A DNA stretch of 64,000 bases from Sphingomonas sp. Leaf407 (GTDB lineage: Bacteria > Pseudomonadota > Alphaproteobacteria > Sphingomonadales > Sphingomonadaceae). This document shows positions 39,862-48,959 of this stretch, piece by piece. Within the stretch, counting starts at the first letter, position 1; each line of letters opens with the position of its first letter. The notes beneath the pieces are model-generated. The model was not told the DNA's origin. It did not search any database and saw nothing but the letters and a program-made list of their open reading frames with translations. Location of the stretch: contig NZ_LMQO01000005.1 in the NCBI RefSeq assembly GCF_001425385.1, forward strand, positions 262,926 to 326,925, in the 5' to 3' direction. A program made the position numbers and the translations under genes.

Positions 39862-40817
39862 CCGTAATTTCCGATGCGCTTGCCGAACCAGTGCGGCGTC
39901 ACATCAGCCTCGACCAGCGGATTGTCGGTATCGACATGGCCTTCGGGGTCGAGGTGGATCAGGACCTCGACCTTGGGGAACGCCCGACGCAGTGCCCGCT
40001 CGACATTTTCGACCACGTCGTGCGCATCGGCGACGGTCATGTCGCGCGCGACCTCCATGTGGAATTGCGCGAAGTCGTGGCTGCCCGATCGGCGGGTGCG
40101 AAAGTCGTGAATGCCGCGTAAGCCCTCCTGCCGCGCCGCCACATCGAGAAAGGCGCGGCGTTCGTCCTCGGGCCATTCCTTGTCCATCAACTGGTCGATC
40201 GCCTGGCTCGACGCCTGGAACGCGCCCCAACCGAGCCACAGCGCGATCAGGATGCCCATCACCGGATCGGCCCCGCGCACTCCGAACACCTGATCGAGCA
40301 CCATCGCGATGATGACCGCGAGGTTGAGCAGCAGATCGCTCTGGTAATGGACGTTGTCGGCGCGGATCGCGACCGATCCGGTACGGGCGATGATCGATTT
40401 CTGATACGCCAGCAGCGCGAAGGTCGCGATCATCGCGATCACCGATACGCCGATGCCGAACTCGACGTCCTGTGTTTCGCCGGGTGCGCCGAAGGCGGCG
40501 ATCGCGCGCCAGCCGATGCCCGCTGCCGACGCGGTGATGAGCATCACTTGGAACAGCGCGGCCAGCGCCTCCGCCTTGCCATGGCCGAAGCGGTGGTCAT
40601 GGTCCGCCGGCGTCGCCGCCAGTCGCACCCCGTAGAGCGTGACGAGCGACGCGAGCAGGTCGAGCGCGGTGTCGGCCAGACTGCCGAGCATCGCGACCGA
40701 CCCGGTATGCCATGCGGCAAAGCCTTTCAGCCCCAGCAGGAACAGCGCCATCGTCACCGATGCGATGGCGGCCCGCGTGGCGAGCGGAATCACCCGCTTG
40801 CGCTCGGTCTCGGTCAT
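39858..40817 (-). CDS. Cation diffusion facilitator, FieF-like
   Basis: Metal/proton antiporter of 319 aa with six membrane helices. Metal-site motifs are [16 protein letters not shown] in helix 2 (D-x3-D), [17 protein letters not shown], and [10 protein letters not shown] in helix 5 (H-x3-D), as in FieF. The C-terminal cytoplasmic domain ([22 protein letters not shown]) is complete. It exports zinc or iron. Start ATG 40817 overlaps the pdxH stop by 4 bases, so pdxH, this gene and the PhzF gene form one leftward operon. Confidence 0.93.
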   Translation of the reverse strand: MTETERKRVIPLATRAAIASVTMALFLLGLKGFAAWHTGSVAMLGSLADTALDLLASLVTLYGVRLAATPADHDHRFGHGKAEALAALFQVMLITASAAGIGWRAIAAFGAPGETQDVEFGIGVSVIAMIATFALLAYQKSIIARTGSVAIRADNVHYQSDLLLNLAVIIAMVLDQVFGVRGADPVMGILIALWLGWGAFQASSQAIDQLMDKEWPEDERRAFLDVAARQEGLRGIHDFRTRRSGSHDFAQFHMEVARDMTVADAHDVVENVERALRRAFPKVEVLIHLDPEGHVDTDNPLVEADVTPHWFGKRIGNYG

Positions 40818-41389
40818 GGGAACAGCAAACCCTCGCGCCAGCCATCGCCGTCGCGAGTGAACAGCCGGCGTTCGTGCAGGCGATGCGCCCGGTCCTGCCA
40901 GAACTCGATTCGCTCCGGCGTCACGCGATAGCCGCCCCAAAACGGCGGGCGCGGCACGTCGCGTCCCTCGAATCGTGCCTGCACCTCATCGAACCGTGCC
41001 TCGAAGGTCGCGCGCGCATCGAGCGGACGCGACTGGTCCGATGCCCATGCGCCCAGTTGCGAGTCGCGCCCGCGCGAGGCGAAATAGGCATCCGACTCGG
41101 CATCGCTGGCCAGCGCAACCGGCCCTTCGATGCGGATCTGCCGCCGCAGCGATTTCCAGTGGAAGAGCAGCGCGACATGCGGATTGGCCGCCAGATCGCC
41201 CGCCTTGCGGCCCTCGCGATTGGTGTAGAACACGAACCCGTCGGGGCCATGGCCCTTGAGCAGCACCATCCGCACCGAAGGATGGCCGGCGGCATCGGCG
41301 GTCGCCAGCGCCATGGCATTGGGGTCGTTCGGTTCCGAAGCGCGGGCTTCGGCGAACCAGTCGTCGAACAGGGCGAAGGGGTCGGTCAT
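40814..41389 (-). CDS. pdxH: Pyridoxamine 5'-phosphate oxidase
   Basis: FMN enzyme of 191 aa that makes pyridoxal 5'-phosphate, the last step of vitamin B6 salvage and synthesis. Motifs: [78 protein letters not shown], and the C-terminal [15 protein letters not shown]. Length is slightly short, as is usual in sphingomonads. Start ATG 41389. First gene of the pdxH-CDF-phzF chain. Confidence 0.94.
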   Translation of the reverse strand: MTDPFALFDDWFAEARASEPNDPNAMALATADAAGHPSVRMVLLKGHGPDGFVFYTNREGRKAGDLAANPHVALLFHWKSLRRQIRIEGPVALASDAESDAYFASRGRDSQLGAWASDQSRPLDARATFEARFDEVQARFEGRDVPRPPFWGGYRVTPERIEFWQDRAHRLHERRLFTRDGDGWREGLLFP

Positions 41390-41420
41390 GCCGGCCCCTT
41401 ACGCCCTTTTCGCCTCGATT

Positions 41421-42419
41421 TCATCCCGCCCGTTCGGCGAGCGTGCGCTCCCAGCCGAGCGCGTCGGCGACGATCTGGTCGAGATCGGCATGCGCCGGCC
41501 GCCACGGCAATTTGGCGAGGATCGCGCTATTGTCGGCGATCAGCGCGTCGGGATCGCCCGCGCGGCGACCCTCCAGCCGCCGGTCGATCGTCTGATTGGT
41601 CGCGCGGTCGACCGCGTCGAGCACTTCGAGCACCGAATAGCCCCGGCCATAGCCCGCGTTCATCGTGTGGCTCTGGCTTGGATCGGCGACGAGCAGGTCG
41701 AGCGCATGGACGTGCGCGTCGGCCAAGTCGCTGACATGGATATAGTCGCGTACCCCGGTGCCGTCGGGTGTCGCGAAGTCGGTGCCATAGACGCCGACAT
41801 GGGTACGCTTGCCCGTCGCCGCCTCGACCGCGACCTTGATGAGATGCGTCGCCCCCGCCGTCGACTGGCCGCTGCGGCCCTTGGGGTCGGCACCCGCCAC
41901 GTTGAAATAGCGCAGCGCGGCATAGTTGATCGGATGCGCGGCGGCGACGTCGGCCAGCATCATCTCGGTCATCAGCTTCGACATGCCATAGGGGTTGATC
42001 GGGCGCTTGGGCGAATCCTCGCGCACCGGCACGACCTCGGGGATGCCATAGGTCGCGGCGGTCGAGGAGAAGATGAAATGCTTCACCCCTTCGGCGACCG
42101 CGCTCTCGATCAGGCTGCGCGAGGCGGCGGTGTTGTTGCGGTAATATTTGAGCGGATCGCTGACCGATTCGGGCACCACGACCGATCCGGCGAAATGCAG
42201 GATGGCGTACACGCCGTGCTCGCGGATCGCGGCGCGCACCGCCGCGTCGTCGGCGATGTCGGCGACGACCAGCGAGGCGCGCGAATCGACCGCCCAGTCG
42301 AAGCCGGTGACGAGATTGTCGACCACCACCACCTCATGCCCCGCATCCAGCAGCGCCAGCACGGCATGGCTGCCGATATAGCCCGCACCGCCCGTCACCA
42401 GAACCTTGCCGTTCGCCAT
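41421..42419 (-). CDS. galE: UDP-glucose 4-epimerase
   Basis: Extended short-chain dehydrogenase of 332 aa that interconverts UDP-glucose and UDP-galactose. NAD site VTGGAGYIGSHAVLALLDAG; catalytic Ser in FSSTAATYG and Y-x3-K in NPYGMSKLMTE; substrate region YFNVAGADPKG. It supplies UDP-galactose for surface glycans. It is divergent from msrA with 71 bases between the starts. Related sugar-nucleotide epimerases cannot be fully excluded, but the motif set is standard GalE. Confidence 0.93.
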   Translation of the reverse strand: MANGKVLVTGGAGYIGSHAVLALLDAGHEVVVVDNLVTGFDWAVDSRASLVVADIADDAAVRAAIREHGVYAILHFAGSVVVPESVSDPLKYYRNNTAASRSLIESAVAEGVKHFIFSSTAATYGIPEVVPVREDSPKRPINPYGMSKLMTEMMLADVAAAHPINYAALRYFNVAGADPKGRSGQSTAGATHLIKVAVEAATGKRTHVGVYGTDFATPDGTGVRDYIHVSDLADAHVHALDLLVADPSQSHTMNAGYGRGYSVLEVLDAVDRATNQTIDRRLEGRRAGDPDALIADNSAILAKLPWRPAHADLDQIVADALGWERTLAERAG

Positions 42420-42490
42420 TGCGTTTCCGTCCCCGATTGTACCGGCGCAGCGCGCGCCTACATGGCTCTCTGTACGAAGGAGAGTATCCC

Positions 42491-43033
42491 ATGGCTACCG
42501 AAGTCGCGACGTTCGCGGGCGGATGTTTCTGGTGCGTCGAAGCGGTGTTCCGCGACGTGATCGGCGTCGAGAAGGTCGAAAGCGGCTATATCGGCGGCAC
42601 GACCGAACACCCGACCTACAAGCAGGTATGCGGTGGTGACACCGGTCATGCCGAAGCGATCCGGGTGACGTTCGACCCCCAAGTGGTCGGCTATCACGAT
42701 CTGCTCGACATCTTTTTTGCGACTCATGATCCGACGCAGCTCAACCGCCAAGGCAACGACATCGGCACGCAATATCGCTCGGCGATCTTCCCGCACGATG
42801 CGGATCAGGAAGCCGAGGCGCGTGCGGGAATCGAGCGGGCGGGTGAGGGACGTGGCAAGATCGTCACCACCATCGAACCGCTGACGACCTGGTATCCGGC
42901 CGAGGACTATCACCAGGAATATTGGGAAGGCGAAGGCCAGCGCAATCCGTACTGCCTCGCGATCATTCCGCCCAAGTTGCAGAAGCTGCGCAAGAGCTTC
43001 GCCGCCCGGTCGCGCACCACGACCGACGCATAG
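42491..43033 (+). CDS. msrA: Peptide methionine-S-sulfoxide reductase MsrA
   Basis: Enzyme of 180 aa that reduces methionine-S-sulfoxide in oxidised proteins. The catalytic motif is GGCFWCVEAVFRDVIGV, followed by GYIGGTTEHPTYKQVCGGDTGHAEA and AEDYHQEYWEG. Start ATG 42491 with GGAGAG about 10 bases before it. The hairpin at 43050 ends the gene. Confidence 0.95.
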   Translation: MATEVATFAGGCFWCVEAVFRDVIGVEKVESGYIGGTTEHPTYKQVCGGDTGHAEAIRVTFDPQVVGYHDLLDIFFATHDPTQLNRQGNDIGTQYRSAIFPHDADQEAEARAGIERAGEGRGKIVTTIEPLTTWYPAEDYHQEYWEGEGQRNPYCLAIIPPKLQKLRKSFAARSRTTTDA

Positions 43034-43049
43034 GCGTTTCAAAGTTTTG

Positions 43050-43081
43050 CAAGGGTCGTGCCAGTTCCGGCGCGACCCTTG
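43050..43081 (+). terminator. Hairpin after msrA
   Basis: CAAGGGTCG and CGACCCTTG form a perfect 9-bp stem 17 bases after the msrA stop; the downstream bases TCTGT are only weakly U-rich. Confidence 0.55.
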
Positions 43082-43133
43082 TCTGTATCGAGTGGAGTTG
43101 CTACGCCCGGATCGGCCGGCAGGGGGCGGTGTG

Positions 43134-45122
43134 ATGGGGGCGATGACCGACTCGGCGGAGCAGCGACGGCGTCTGGACGCGATCGATGCCTATCGTCTGA
43201 ACTGCGCATGGCATGATCCGGCACAGGACGATCTGGTTCTGCTGGCGGCCGACGCCTGCGCCGCGCCGGTGGCGCTGGTCACCCTGATCGAAACCGAACG
43301 GCAGCGGTTCTTGGCGCGGACCGGGACCGATCTCGACGGGACGCCGATCGATTACGCGCTGTGCATCCATGCGCTGCATTCGTCCGATCTCGTCGAAATC
43401 CGCGATCTGGCCGCCGATCCGCGGACGTGCGCCAACCCGATCGTCACCGATGGACCGCAGGTCCGCTTCTATGCCGGAGTGCCGCTGCGGGTCGGCGACG
43501 ACAAAACGGCGATCGGAACGCTTTGCGTGCTCGACACGGTTCCCCGGCCCGACGGCCTGACCGCCGCGCAGGCCGACACGCTCCGCCGTCTGGCGCGGCA
43601 GGTGGTGACGACGCTGGACCTGCGCCGTTCGCTGGCCGAACGCGACGCGGCGCTTGCCCGGATCGTCGCCACCGAACGGCGTCTGTCGAGCGAGGAGCGC
43701 CGCTGGCAGCATCTGTTCGAAAATATCGGCGACGGCTTCGCGCTAGGCGAAGTGATCCGCGACACGGGCGGAAAGGTCGTCGACTGGCGCTATCTCGATG
43801 CCAATCCGGCATGGTTCGCGCTGTCGGGCTTCGATCGCGCGACGATGCTGGCGCGTACCGGCCGCACGCTGGACGTCAGCGCCCCCGCGCACTGGACGCA
43901 CGATCTCGACCGGTTGCTGGCCGATGGCAAGCCGGTCGGCTTCGTCCACCATGCGCCATCGCGCGGGCGCTGGTTCCGTGGACGCTGCTTTCGTATCGAG
44001 GGCGACCGGTTCGGGGTGATCCTTCACGATACGACCGAGGAGCTGGCGGCGGCGGCACGCCAGGCGGCGCTTATCCGTCTTGGCGACGCGCTGCGCGACT
44101 GTCACGACATCGCCGATGTCACCCGGGCCGCGACGACGATGGTCGCCGAAACACTGGGACTGGTGCGAGCGGCGTTTGGCCGGATCGACTCGACGACGAC
44201 GTTCATCGACGTCGGCCCCGGCTGGAGCGCGCCGGGAGTGTCGGAGATCACTGGCCGGCACCGGCTCGCCGATTTCGGGCCGCTGTGTGATCCTCTGACC
44301 CAGAGCGACGCGATCGCTATCGACGACGTCCGGCTCGATTCGCGTAGCATGCCGTATCTGGCGATGCTCGAATCGATCCAGGTCGGAGCGTTGGTGAAGA
44401 TGCCGGTACGCCGCGACGGGCGGGTCGTTGCGATCCTCATGGCGCATCACGCGACTGCGCGCCACTGGACGCCCGAGGAACTGGGGTTTCTGCGCAAGGT
44501 CGCCGACCGGGTCGAGGTGGGCGTGGCGCAGGTCGAATCGGAGAAGCAGCAGAGCCTGTTGATCCACGAACTGGCGCACCGGTTGAAGAACACCCTGTCG
44601 ATGGTGCAGGCGATCGCCTCGCAGACGCTGCGCGGGCTGGTCGATCGTGCCCCGCTCGATGCGTTCGAAAAGCGGTTGCAGGCGCTGGGCATCGCGCACG
44701 ACGTGCTGGTCGATCGCGACTGGGTCGGCGCGGACCTGCGGTCGACCGTGCGGCAGGTGATCGCGGTGTTCGGCTGTGACGACCGGATCTCGCTGGGCGG
44801 ACCGGATGTGGCGCTGGGCGCCCGTGCCGCGCTGGGACTGGCGCTGATCCTCCACGAACTGGGGACTAATGCGGTCAAATATGGTGCGCTGTCGAACGCA
44901 ACCGGCCGTGTCGTGCTGACGTGGCAGGTCGAGGACGAGGTGTTGACGCTGATCTGGCAGGAACAAGGGGGTCCGGCGGTGACGTGTCCTGCCCGGCGCG
45001 GTTTCGGCACGAAACTGCTGGGACTGGGACTGGCGGGAACCGGTGGCAGCACGATCGCCTATGAACCGGATGGCGTTCGGGCCGAGATGCGGGCGACGCT
45101 CGGCGAACTTACCGGCGGCTGA
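43134..45122 (+). CDS. GAF-PAS-GAF HWE-type histidine kinase
   Basis: Soluble sensor kinase of 662 aa. Order: GAF domain (about 20-170, with FYAGVPLRVGDDKTAIGTLCVLD), coiled linker, PAS domain (about 200-310), second GAF (about 315-470, with GALVKMPVRRDGRVVAILMAHH), then an HWE kinase domain with ELAHRLKNTLSMVQAIASQT (His482), LILHELGTNAVKYGALS and LIWQEQGGP. HWE kinases are common in alphaproteobacteria, where several act in light, redox or general stress signalling. No regulator is adjacent. ATG 43134 has AGGGGGCGG upstream; 43143 is also possible. Confidence 0.9.
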   Translation: MGAMTDSAEQRRRLDAIDAYRLNCAWHDPAQDDLVLLAADACAAPVALVTLIETERQRFLARTGTDLDGTPIDYALCIHALHSSDLVEIRDLAADPRTCANPIVTDGPQVRFYAGVPLRVGDDKTAIGTLCVLDTVPRPDGLTAAQADTLRRLARQVVTTLDLRRSLAERDAALARIVATERRLSSEERRWQHLFENIGDGFALGEVIRDTGGKVVDWRYLDANPAWFALSGFDRATMLARTGRTLDVSAPAHWTHDLDRLLADGKPVGFVHHAPSRGRWFRGRCFRIEGDRFGVILHDTTEELAAAARQAALIRLGDALRDCHDIADVTRAATTMVAETLGLVRAAFGRIDSTTTFIDVGPGWSAPGVSEITGRHRLADFGPLCDPLTQSDAIAIDDVRLDSRSMPYLAMLESIQVGALVKMPVRRDGRVVAILMAHHATARHWTPEELGFLRKVADRVEVGVAQVESEKQQSLLIHELAHRLKNTLSMVQAIASQTLRGLVDRAPLDAFEKRLQALGIAHDVLVDRDWVGADLRSTVRQVIAVFGCDDRISLGGPDVALGARAALGLALILHELGTNAVKYGALSNATGRVVLTWQVEDEVLTLIWQEQGGPAVTCPARRGFGTKLLGLGLAGTGGSTIAYEPDGVRAEMRATLGELTGG

Positions 45123-45137
45123 CCATCATGCCATAGG

Positions 45138-45168
45138 AAACGGGCCGCCCCATCAGGAGCGGCCCGCG
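45138..45168 (-). terminator. Hairpin between the HWE kinase and glsB-like genes
   Basis: GGGCCGC and GCGGCCC flank a short loop between two converging genes; on the minus strand a TTT follows. Probably a two-way terminator. Confidence 0.5.
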
Positions 45169-45194
45169 TTGAACCCGGTGGGTTCGCTCGGTGC

Positions 45195-45446
45195 TTAGCG
45201 CACCGCACCACGACGAACGAGATTCACGATCGCCAGCAGCACGACCGCGCCGATCAGCGAATAGACGAAGCTCATCACGGTGATGCCGTTGTTGATGTTG
45301 GTTCCGGTGACGAAACCGGCGATCACCGCACCCACGATGCCGACGATGACGTTCAGGAGGATACCCTGCTGTGCGTCAGTCCGCATGATGATGCTGGCCA
45401 GCCAGCCCACGACGCCACCTACGATAAGCCAGATGATGAATCCCAT
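45195..45446 (-). CDS. GlsB/YeaQ/YmgE family membrane protein
   Basis: Protein of 83 aa with three membrane helices and the family's glycine-rich pattern: MGFIIWLIVGGVVGWLASIIM then GILLNVIVGIVGAVIAGFV. Members are stress-induced small membrane proteins. Start ATG 45446 with GGAGGGA upstream. An EcfG-like promoter (GGAAC-N16-AGTC) lies about 65-90 bases before the start, fitting general stress control. Confidence 0.9.
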   Translation of the reverse strand: MGFIIWLIVGGVVGWLASIIMRTDAQQGILLNVIVGIVGAVIAGFVTGTNINNGITVMSFVYSLIGAVVLLAIVNLVRRGAVR

Positions 45447-45509
45447 GGTCCGTCCCTCCATTTGATGCCGCGCCACAGTAAGTATTCGTACCGGGCGTAC
45501 TGAGGGAAA

Positions 45510-45534
45510 GACTCTTGATGGGCTGGCTTGTTCC
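45510..45534 (-). promoter_or_regulatory. EcfG-like stress promoter of the GlsB-type gene
   Basis: GGAAC at 45534-45530 followed after 16 bases by AGTC at 45513-45510. The -35 element is exact for the alphaproteobacterial general stress sigma factor; the -10 part matches CGTT only at the central GT. Confidence 0.35.
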
Positions 45535-45555
45535 GCTCCCGTTTTGAGCGAGGTT

Positions 45556-45858
45556 TCAATATTTTCGCTGCTGCCGGTCGTAAAGCGACCGATAGTGCTG
45601 GATTCGGGTGACGCGCAGTCCCGGCATGCCCGACCGGTCGACCGCACGCTGCCAACTGGCGAACTCTTCCGCCGACAGATTGTAGCGATCGCACACGTCG
45701 TCGATGCTGAGCAATCCGCCGTTCACCGCCGCGACGACCTCCGCCTTGCGCCGCACCACCCAGCGAGTCGTTTCGGGCGGGGGCAGCGAATCGACCGTCA
45801 GCGGCTCGCCGAGCGGACCGATCACTTTTGCCGGACGGATTTTCTGGTTCTCAATCAT
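45556..45858 (-). CDS. sciP: CtrA inhibitor SciP (DUF1153)
   Basis: Small DNA-binding protein of 100 aa. VIGPLGEPLTVDSLPPPETTRWVVRRKAEVVAAVNGGLLSIDDV, split as the family shows, is followed by the HTH part CDRYNLSAEEFASWQRAVDRSGMPGLRVTRIQ. SciP binds CtrA and blocks activation of CtrA-dependent cell-cycle and motility promoters. Start ATG 45858. A perfect TTAA-N7-TTAA CtrA box lies about 66 bases upstream, consistent with CtrA control of its own inhibitor. Confidence 0.93.
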   Translation of the reverse strand: MIENQKIRPAKVIGPLGEPLTVDSLPPPETTRWVVRRKAEVVAAVNGGLLSIDDVCDRYNLSAEEFASWQRAVDRSGMPGLRVTRIQHYRSLYDRQQRKY

Positions 45859-45923
45859 ACTGGACCTCGAACGGGGTGGCGGTGCCCCGGGAAACCTGTT
45901 GTCGCGGTCATACGCGGTTGCCT

Positions 45924-45938
45924 TTAAACATGGTTTAA
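45924..45938. promoter_or_regulatory. CtrA binding box upstream of sciP
   Basis: TTAA-ACATGGT-TTAA fits the full CtrA consensus TTAA-N7-TTAA, inside the palindrome TTTAAAC-ATG-GTTTAAA. It is placed where a CtrA-activated promoter of sciP would carry it. Confidence 0.75.
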
Positions 45939-45960
45939 ATCGGTTAGGTAAATATCGTAT

Positions 45961-46248
45961 TCATTCGCAGTCCCTTGCCTGCCGTGGTGCGACGGGCGGG
46001 TCCCACGGCGCGACGGATGACGCGAGCAATGCCGCCGTCCAGCCATCGAACGCCCCGTCGGCGGGATGCAGCAATGATACCGGCGCGCGTTTCCACGCCA
46101 GCCGTGTCTGCAACCGCGCCGTCTGGCTGGCTGCCTGGCGTCCGGTCACGGCCGCCAGCAATACCGCCAGATCGGTCGGCAGTACCGTGATCGCGGTGCC
46201 ACGATCGAAGCGGGCGAAACTCAGATCCAAACCAACCGTCCCAACCAA
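45961..46248 (-). CDS. Possible small hypothetical protein upstream of sciP
   Basis: A 95-codon frame with GC-rich third positions but no recognised domain: LDLSFARFDRGTAITVLPTD, LAVLLAAVTGRQAASQTARL, and a C-terminal proline-rich end. The only starts are TTG codons (46248 or 46230), and no ribosome site is clear. It fills the gap between sciP and mnmA. It may be real, but the evidence is only coding bias. Confidence 0.35.
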   Translation of the reverse strand: MVGTVGLDLSFARFDRGTAITVLPTDLAVLLAAVTGRQAASQTARLQTRLAWKRAPVSLLHPADGAFDGWTAALLASSVAPWDPPVAPRQARDCE

Positions 46249-46310
46249 CGTCCTTTAGAAACAGCGTCATGCGCCCACAGTGTTGAAGGTCCGGTAAATA
46301 TCGTCATTTT

Positions 46311-46339
46311 TTGCAACTGATCGCGCAAGCGCCTATCTG
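46311..46339 (+). promoter_or_regulatory. Possible promoter of a leaderless mnmA message
   Basis: TTGCAA at 46311-46316 and TATCTG at 46334-46339 are 17 bases apart. The expected transcription start falls at about 46346, directly at the mnmA ATG (46347), and no Shine-Dalgarno is visible. Confidence 0.4.
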
Positions 46340-46346
46340 ACGCGCG

Positions 46347-47441
46347 ATGACCGCCGCAGATTTTCAACTCGACCCGCCCCTTGCCGCGCGCCGAATCGTT
46401 GTCGCCATGTCGGGCGGCGTCGACAGTTCGGTCGTCGCCGCGCTTGCCCATGCGACCGGCGCGGAGACGATCGGCGTCACGCTGCAACTTTACGATCACG
46501 GTGCGGCGGTGGGACGTGCCGGATCGTGCTGTGCCGGGCGCGACATTCGCGATGCCCGCGCGGTCTGCGACCGGCTGGGCATCGCGCATTACGTGTTCGA
46601 TCACGAGACGAGCTTTCGCGAGACGGTGATCGACGATTTCGCCGATGCCTATCTTGCCGGACGCACCCCGATCCCTTGCGTGAAATGCAACATGGGACCG
46701 AAGTTCACCGATCTGTTCGCGCTCGCGCGCGATTTGGGCGCGGACTGCCTTGCCACCGGCCATTACATCCGCCGGGTAGTGGGGCCTGCGGGCGCCGAAC
46801 TGCACCGCGCGGTCGATCCGGCGCGCGACCAGAGCTATTTCCTGTTCGCCACGACCCAGCACCAGCTCGATTTCCTGCGATTTCCGCTGGGCGGCATGCC
46901 CAAGGCGCGGGTGCGCGAGATCGCCGCCGAACTGGGCCTTGGCGTCGCCGGCAAGCCCGACAGCCAGGACATCTGCTTCGTCCCCGACGGCGACTATGCC
47001 GGGCTGGTCCGCAAACTCCGCCCGGAAGCGAACGACGGCGGCGACATCGTCGACCTTGAGGGCCAAGTGCTCGGGCGTCACGGCGGCCTTGTCGGCTATA
47101 CCGTCGGCCAGCGGCGCGGGCTCGAGATCGGCGGGCTTGCCGAACCGCTCTATGTCGTGCGGCTGGAGCCGGAGACGAAGCGGCTGGTCGTCGGCCCGCG
47201 CCGCGCGCTGGCGGTGGGCGGGGCGCTGTTGTCCGACATCAACTGGATCGGCGGCGATCATGTCGGGCCGCTGACCGCCAAGGTGCGTTCGATGGCCAAG
47301 CCCGTCCCCGCCGAACTGCACGGCGACCAATTGGTGTTCGACGCGCCCGAATATGGCGTCGCGCCGGGGCAGGCGGCGGTGCTCTATGCCGGCGACCGGG
47401 TGCTCGGCGGCGGCTGGATCGAGCGGACGCAAGCGGCTTGA
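46347..47441 (+). CDS. mnmA: tRNA-specific 2-thiouridylase MnmA
   Basis: Enzyme of 364 aa that thiolates U34 of Lys, Glu and Gln tRNAs. The PP-loop is [15 protein letters not shown]; the two catalytic cysteines are in [13 protein letters not shown] and [17 protein letters not shown]-like ATGHYIRRV and ARDQSYFLF are present. Length and domain order are normal. The start is ATG 46347, possibly the first base of the message. A HAD phosphatase gene follows. Confidence 0.95.
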   Translation: MTAADFQLDPPLAARRIVVAMSGGVDSSVVAALAHATGAETIGVTLQLYDHGAAVGRAGSCCAGRDIRDARAVCDRLGIAHYVFDHETSFRETVIDDFADAYLAGRTPIPCVKCNMGPKFTDLFALARDLGADCLATGHYIRRVVGPAGAELHRAVDPARDQSYFLFATTQHQLDFLRFPLGGMPKARVREIAAELGLGVAGKPDSQDICFVPDGDYAGLVRKLRPEANDGGDIVDLEGQVLGRHGGLVGYTVGQRRGLEIGGLAEPLYVVRLEPETKRLVVGPRRALAVGGALLSDINWIGGDHVGPLTAKVRSMAKPVPAELHGDQLVFDAPEYGVAPGQAAVLYAGDRVLGGGWIERTQAA

Positions 47442-47481
47442 GCTTGCCGCGCGGGCCGCTGCCGCCTAAGGCCCGCGTCCG

Positions 47482-48144
47482 ATGCTGCCCGCGCTCGCCC
47501 ATGTCCGTGACTGGATTTTCGACCTCGACAACACGCTGTATCCGGCGTCGTGCAACCTGTTCGCCGAGATCGAGGCACGCATGGGGCAGTATATCTGCGA
47601 CCTGCTCGACTGCGACCCGCAGGAAGCGCGCCGGGTCCAGAAGATGCACTTCCATGCCCACGGCACCAGCCTGTCGGGGTTGATGACCGAGCATCAGGTC
47701 GATCCGCACCACTTTCTGAACTTCGTGCATGACATCGATCTGTCGCCGCTGGTGCCCGACCCCGATCTGCCGCGCCTGCTGGCCGGGCTACCGGGGCGCA
47801 AGCTGATCTTCACCAACGGCGACATCGACTATGCTGGCCGGGTGCTCGACAAGCTCGGCCTGTCGGACAGTTTCGCCGGCATCCACGACATTCATGCCAC
47901 CGCCTATCACCCCAAGCCGCATGTCCGCGCCTATGAAGGGCTGTGCGCCGCATGGGAGATCGACCCCGCCCAGGCGCTGTTCGCCGAGGACATGGCGCGC
48001 AACCTCGTGCCGGCCAAGGCGGCGGGGATGACGACCTTGTGGGTCGACAACGGTTCCGAACAGGGGCCGGTCGAGGCCTACGACCATATCGATTACACCA
48101 CGCACGATCTCGTCGCGTGGCTACGCTTCGTGGAGGAATCATGA
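47482..48144 (+). CDS. HAD pyrimidine 5'-nucleotidase
   Basis: Haloacid-dehalogenase phosphatase of 220 aa. Motif [12 protein letters not shown] supplies the nucleophile Asp, motif II is FTNGD, motif III includes HPKP, and motif IV is FAEDMARNL. The DxDNTLY and cap pattern places it with the pyrimidine 5'-nucleotidases (SDT1/PynN type), which dephosphorylate UMP and CMP. Its stop overlaps the dapD start (ATGA), a pairing common in alphaproteobacteria. Confidence 0.88.
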   Translation: MLPALAHVRDWIFDLDNTLYPASCNLFAEIEARMGQYICDLLDCDPQEARRVQKMHFHAHGTSLSGLMTEHQVDPHHFLNFVHDIDLSPLVPDPDLPRLLAGLPGRKLIFTNGDIDYAGRVLDKLGLSDSFAGIHDIHATAYHPKPHVRAYEGLCAAWEIDPAQALFAEDMARNLVPAKAAGMTTLWVDNGSEQGPVEAYDHIDYTTHDLVAWLRFVEES

Positions 48145-48959
48145 CCGACCTTGCCGCCCAGATCGATGCCGCGTGGGACGCCCGCGCCGACTTGACCGTC
48201 CATACGCAGGGCGAGGTGCGCGAGGCGGTCGACGCGGCGCTGGCGCTGCTCGATTCGGGCGAGGCGCGCGTCGCCGAACCGGTCGAGGGCGGCTGGCAGG
48301 TCAACCAGTGGCTCAAGAAGGCGGTGCTGCTCTCGTTCCGGCTGAACGACAACCAGATCATGGACGGCCCCGGCGGCACCAACTGGTTCGACAAGGTGCC
48401 GAGCAAGTTCACCGGCTGGGGCGAGCATCGTTTCCGCGAGGCGGGCTTCCGCGCGGTGCCGGGCAGCATCGTGCGGCGCGGCGCGTTCGTCGGCAAGGGT
48501 GCGATCCTGATGCCGAGCTTCGTCAACATCGGCGCCTATGTCGGTGAAGGCACGATGGTCGATACCTGGGCGACGGTCGGGTCGTGCGCGCAGATCGGCA
48601 AGAACGTTCATCTGTCGGGCGGTGCCGGCATCGGCGGCGTGCTCGAACCGTTGCAGGCCGATCCGGTCATCATTGGCGACGGTGCGTTCATCGGTGCCCG
48701 CGCCGAAGTGGCTGAAGGCGTCCGGGTGGGCGAGGGCGCGGTCCTGTCGATGGGGGTCTATCTGGGTGCCTCGACCAAGATCATCGATCGCGCGACCGGC
48801 GAAGTGTTTCGTGGCGAAGTGCCGCCCTATGCGGTGGTTGTGCCCGGATCGATCGGTGGCGGCGACGGCAAGCCCGCGCTCTACTGCGCGGTGATCGTCA
48901 AGCGGGTCGATGCGCAGACCCGGTCCAAGACCAGCATCAACGACCTGTTGCGGGATTGA
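48141..48959 (+). CDS. dapD: Tetrahydrodipicolinate N-succinyltransferase DapD
   Basis: Enzyme of 272 aa in lysine and diaminopimelate synthesis, transferring succinyl from succinyl-CoA. An N-terminal helical domain is followed by a left-handed beta-helix of hexapeptide repeats ([21 protein letters not shown] ... [13 protein letters not shown]) and a short C-terminal domain. [21 protein letters not shown] is typical. Start ATG 48141 with GGAGGA 6 bases upstream. Its 3' end overlaps that of the converging dipeptidase gene by 23 bases. Confidence 0.95.
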   Translation: MTDLAAQIDAAWDARADLTVHTQGEVREAVDAALALLDSGEARVAEPVEGGWQVNQWLKKAVLLSFRLNDNQIMDGPGGTNWFDKVPSKFTGWGEHRFREAGFRAVPGSIVRRGAFVGKGAILMPSFVNIGAYVGEGTMVDTWATVGSCAQIGKNVHLSGGAGIGGVLEPLQADPVIIGDGAFIGARAEVAEGVRVGEGAVLSMGVYLGASTKIIDRATGEVFRGEVPPYAVVVPGSIGGGDGKPALYCAVIVKRVDAQTRSKTSINDLLRD

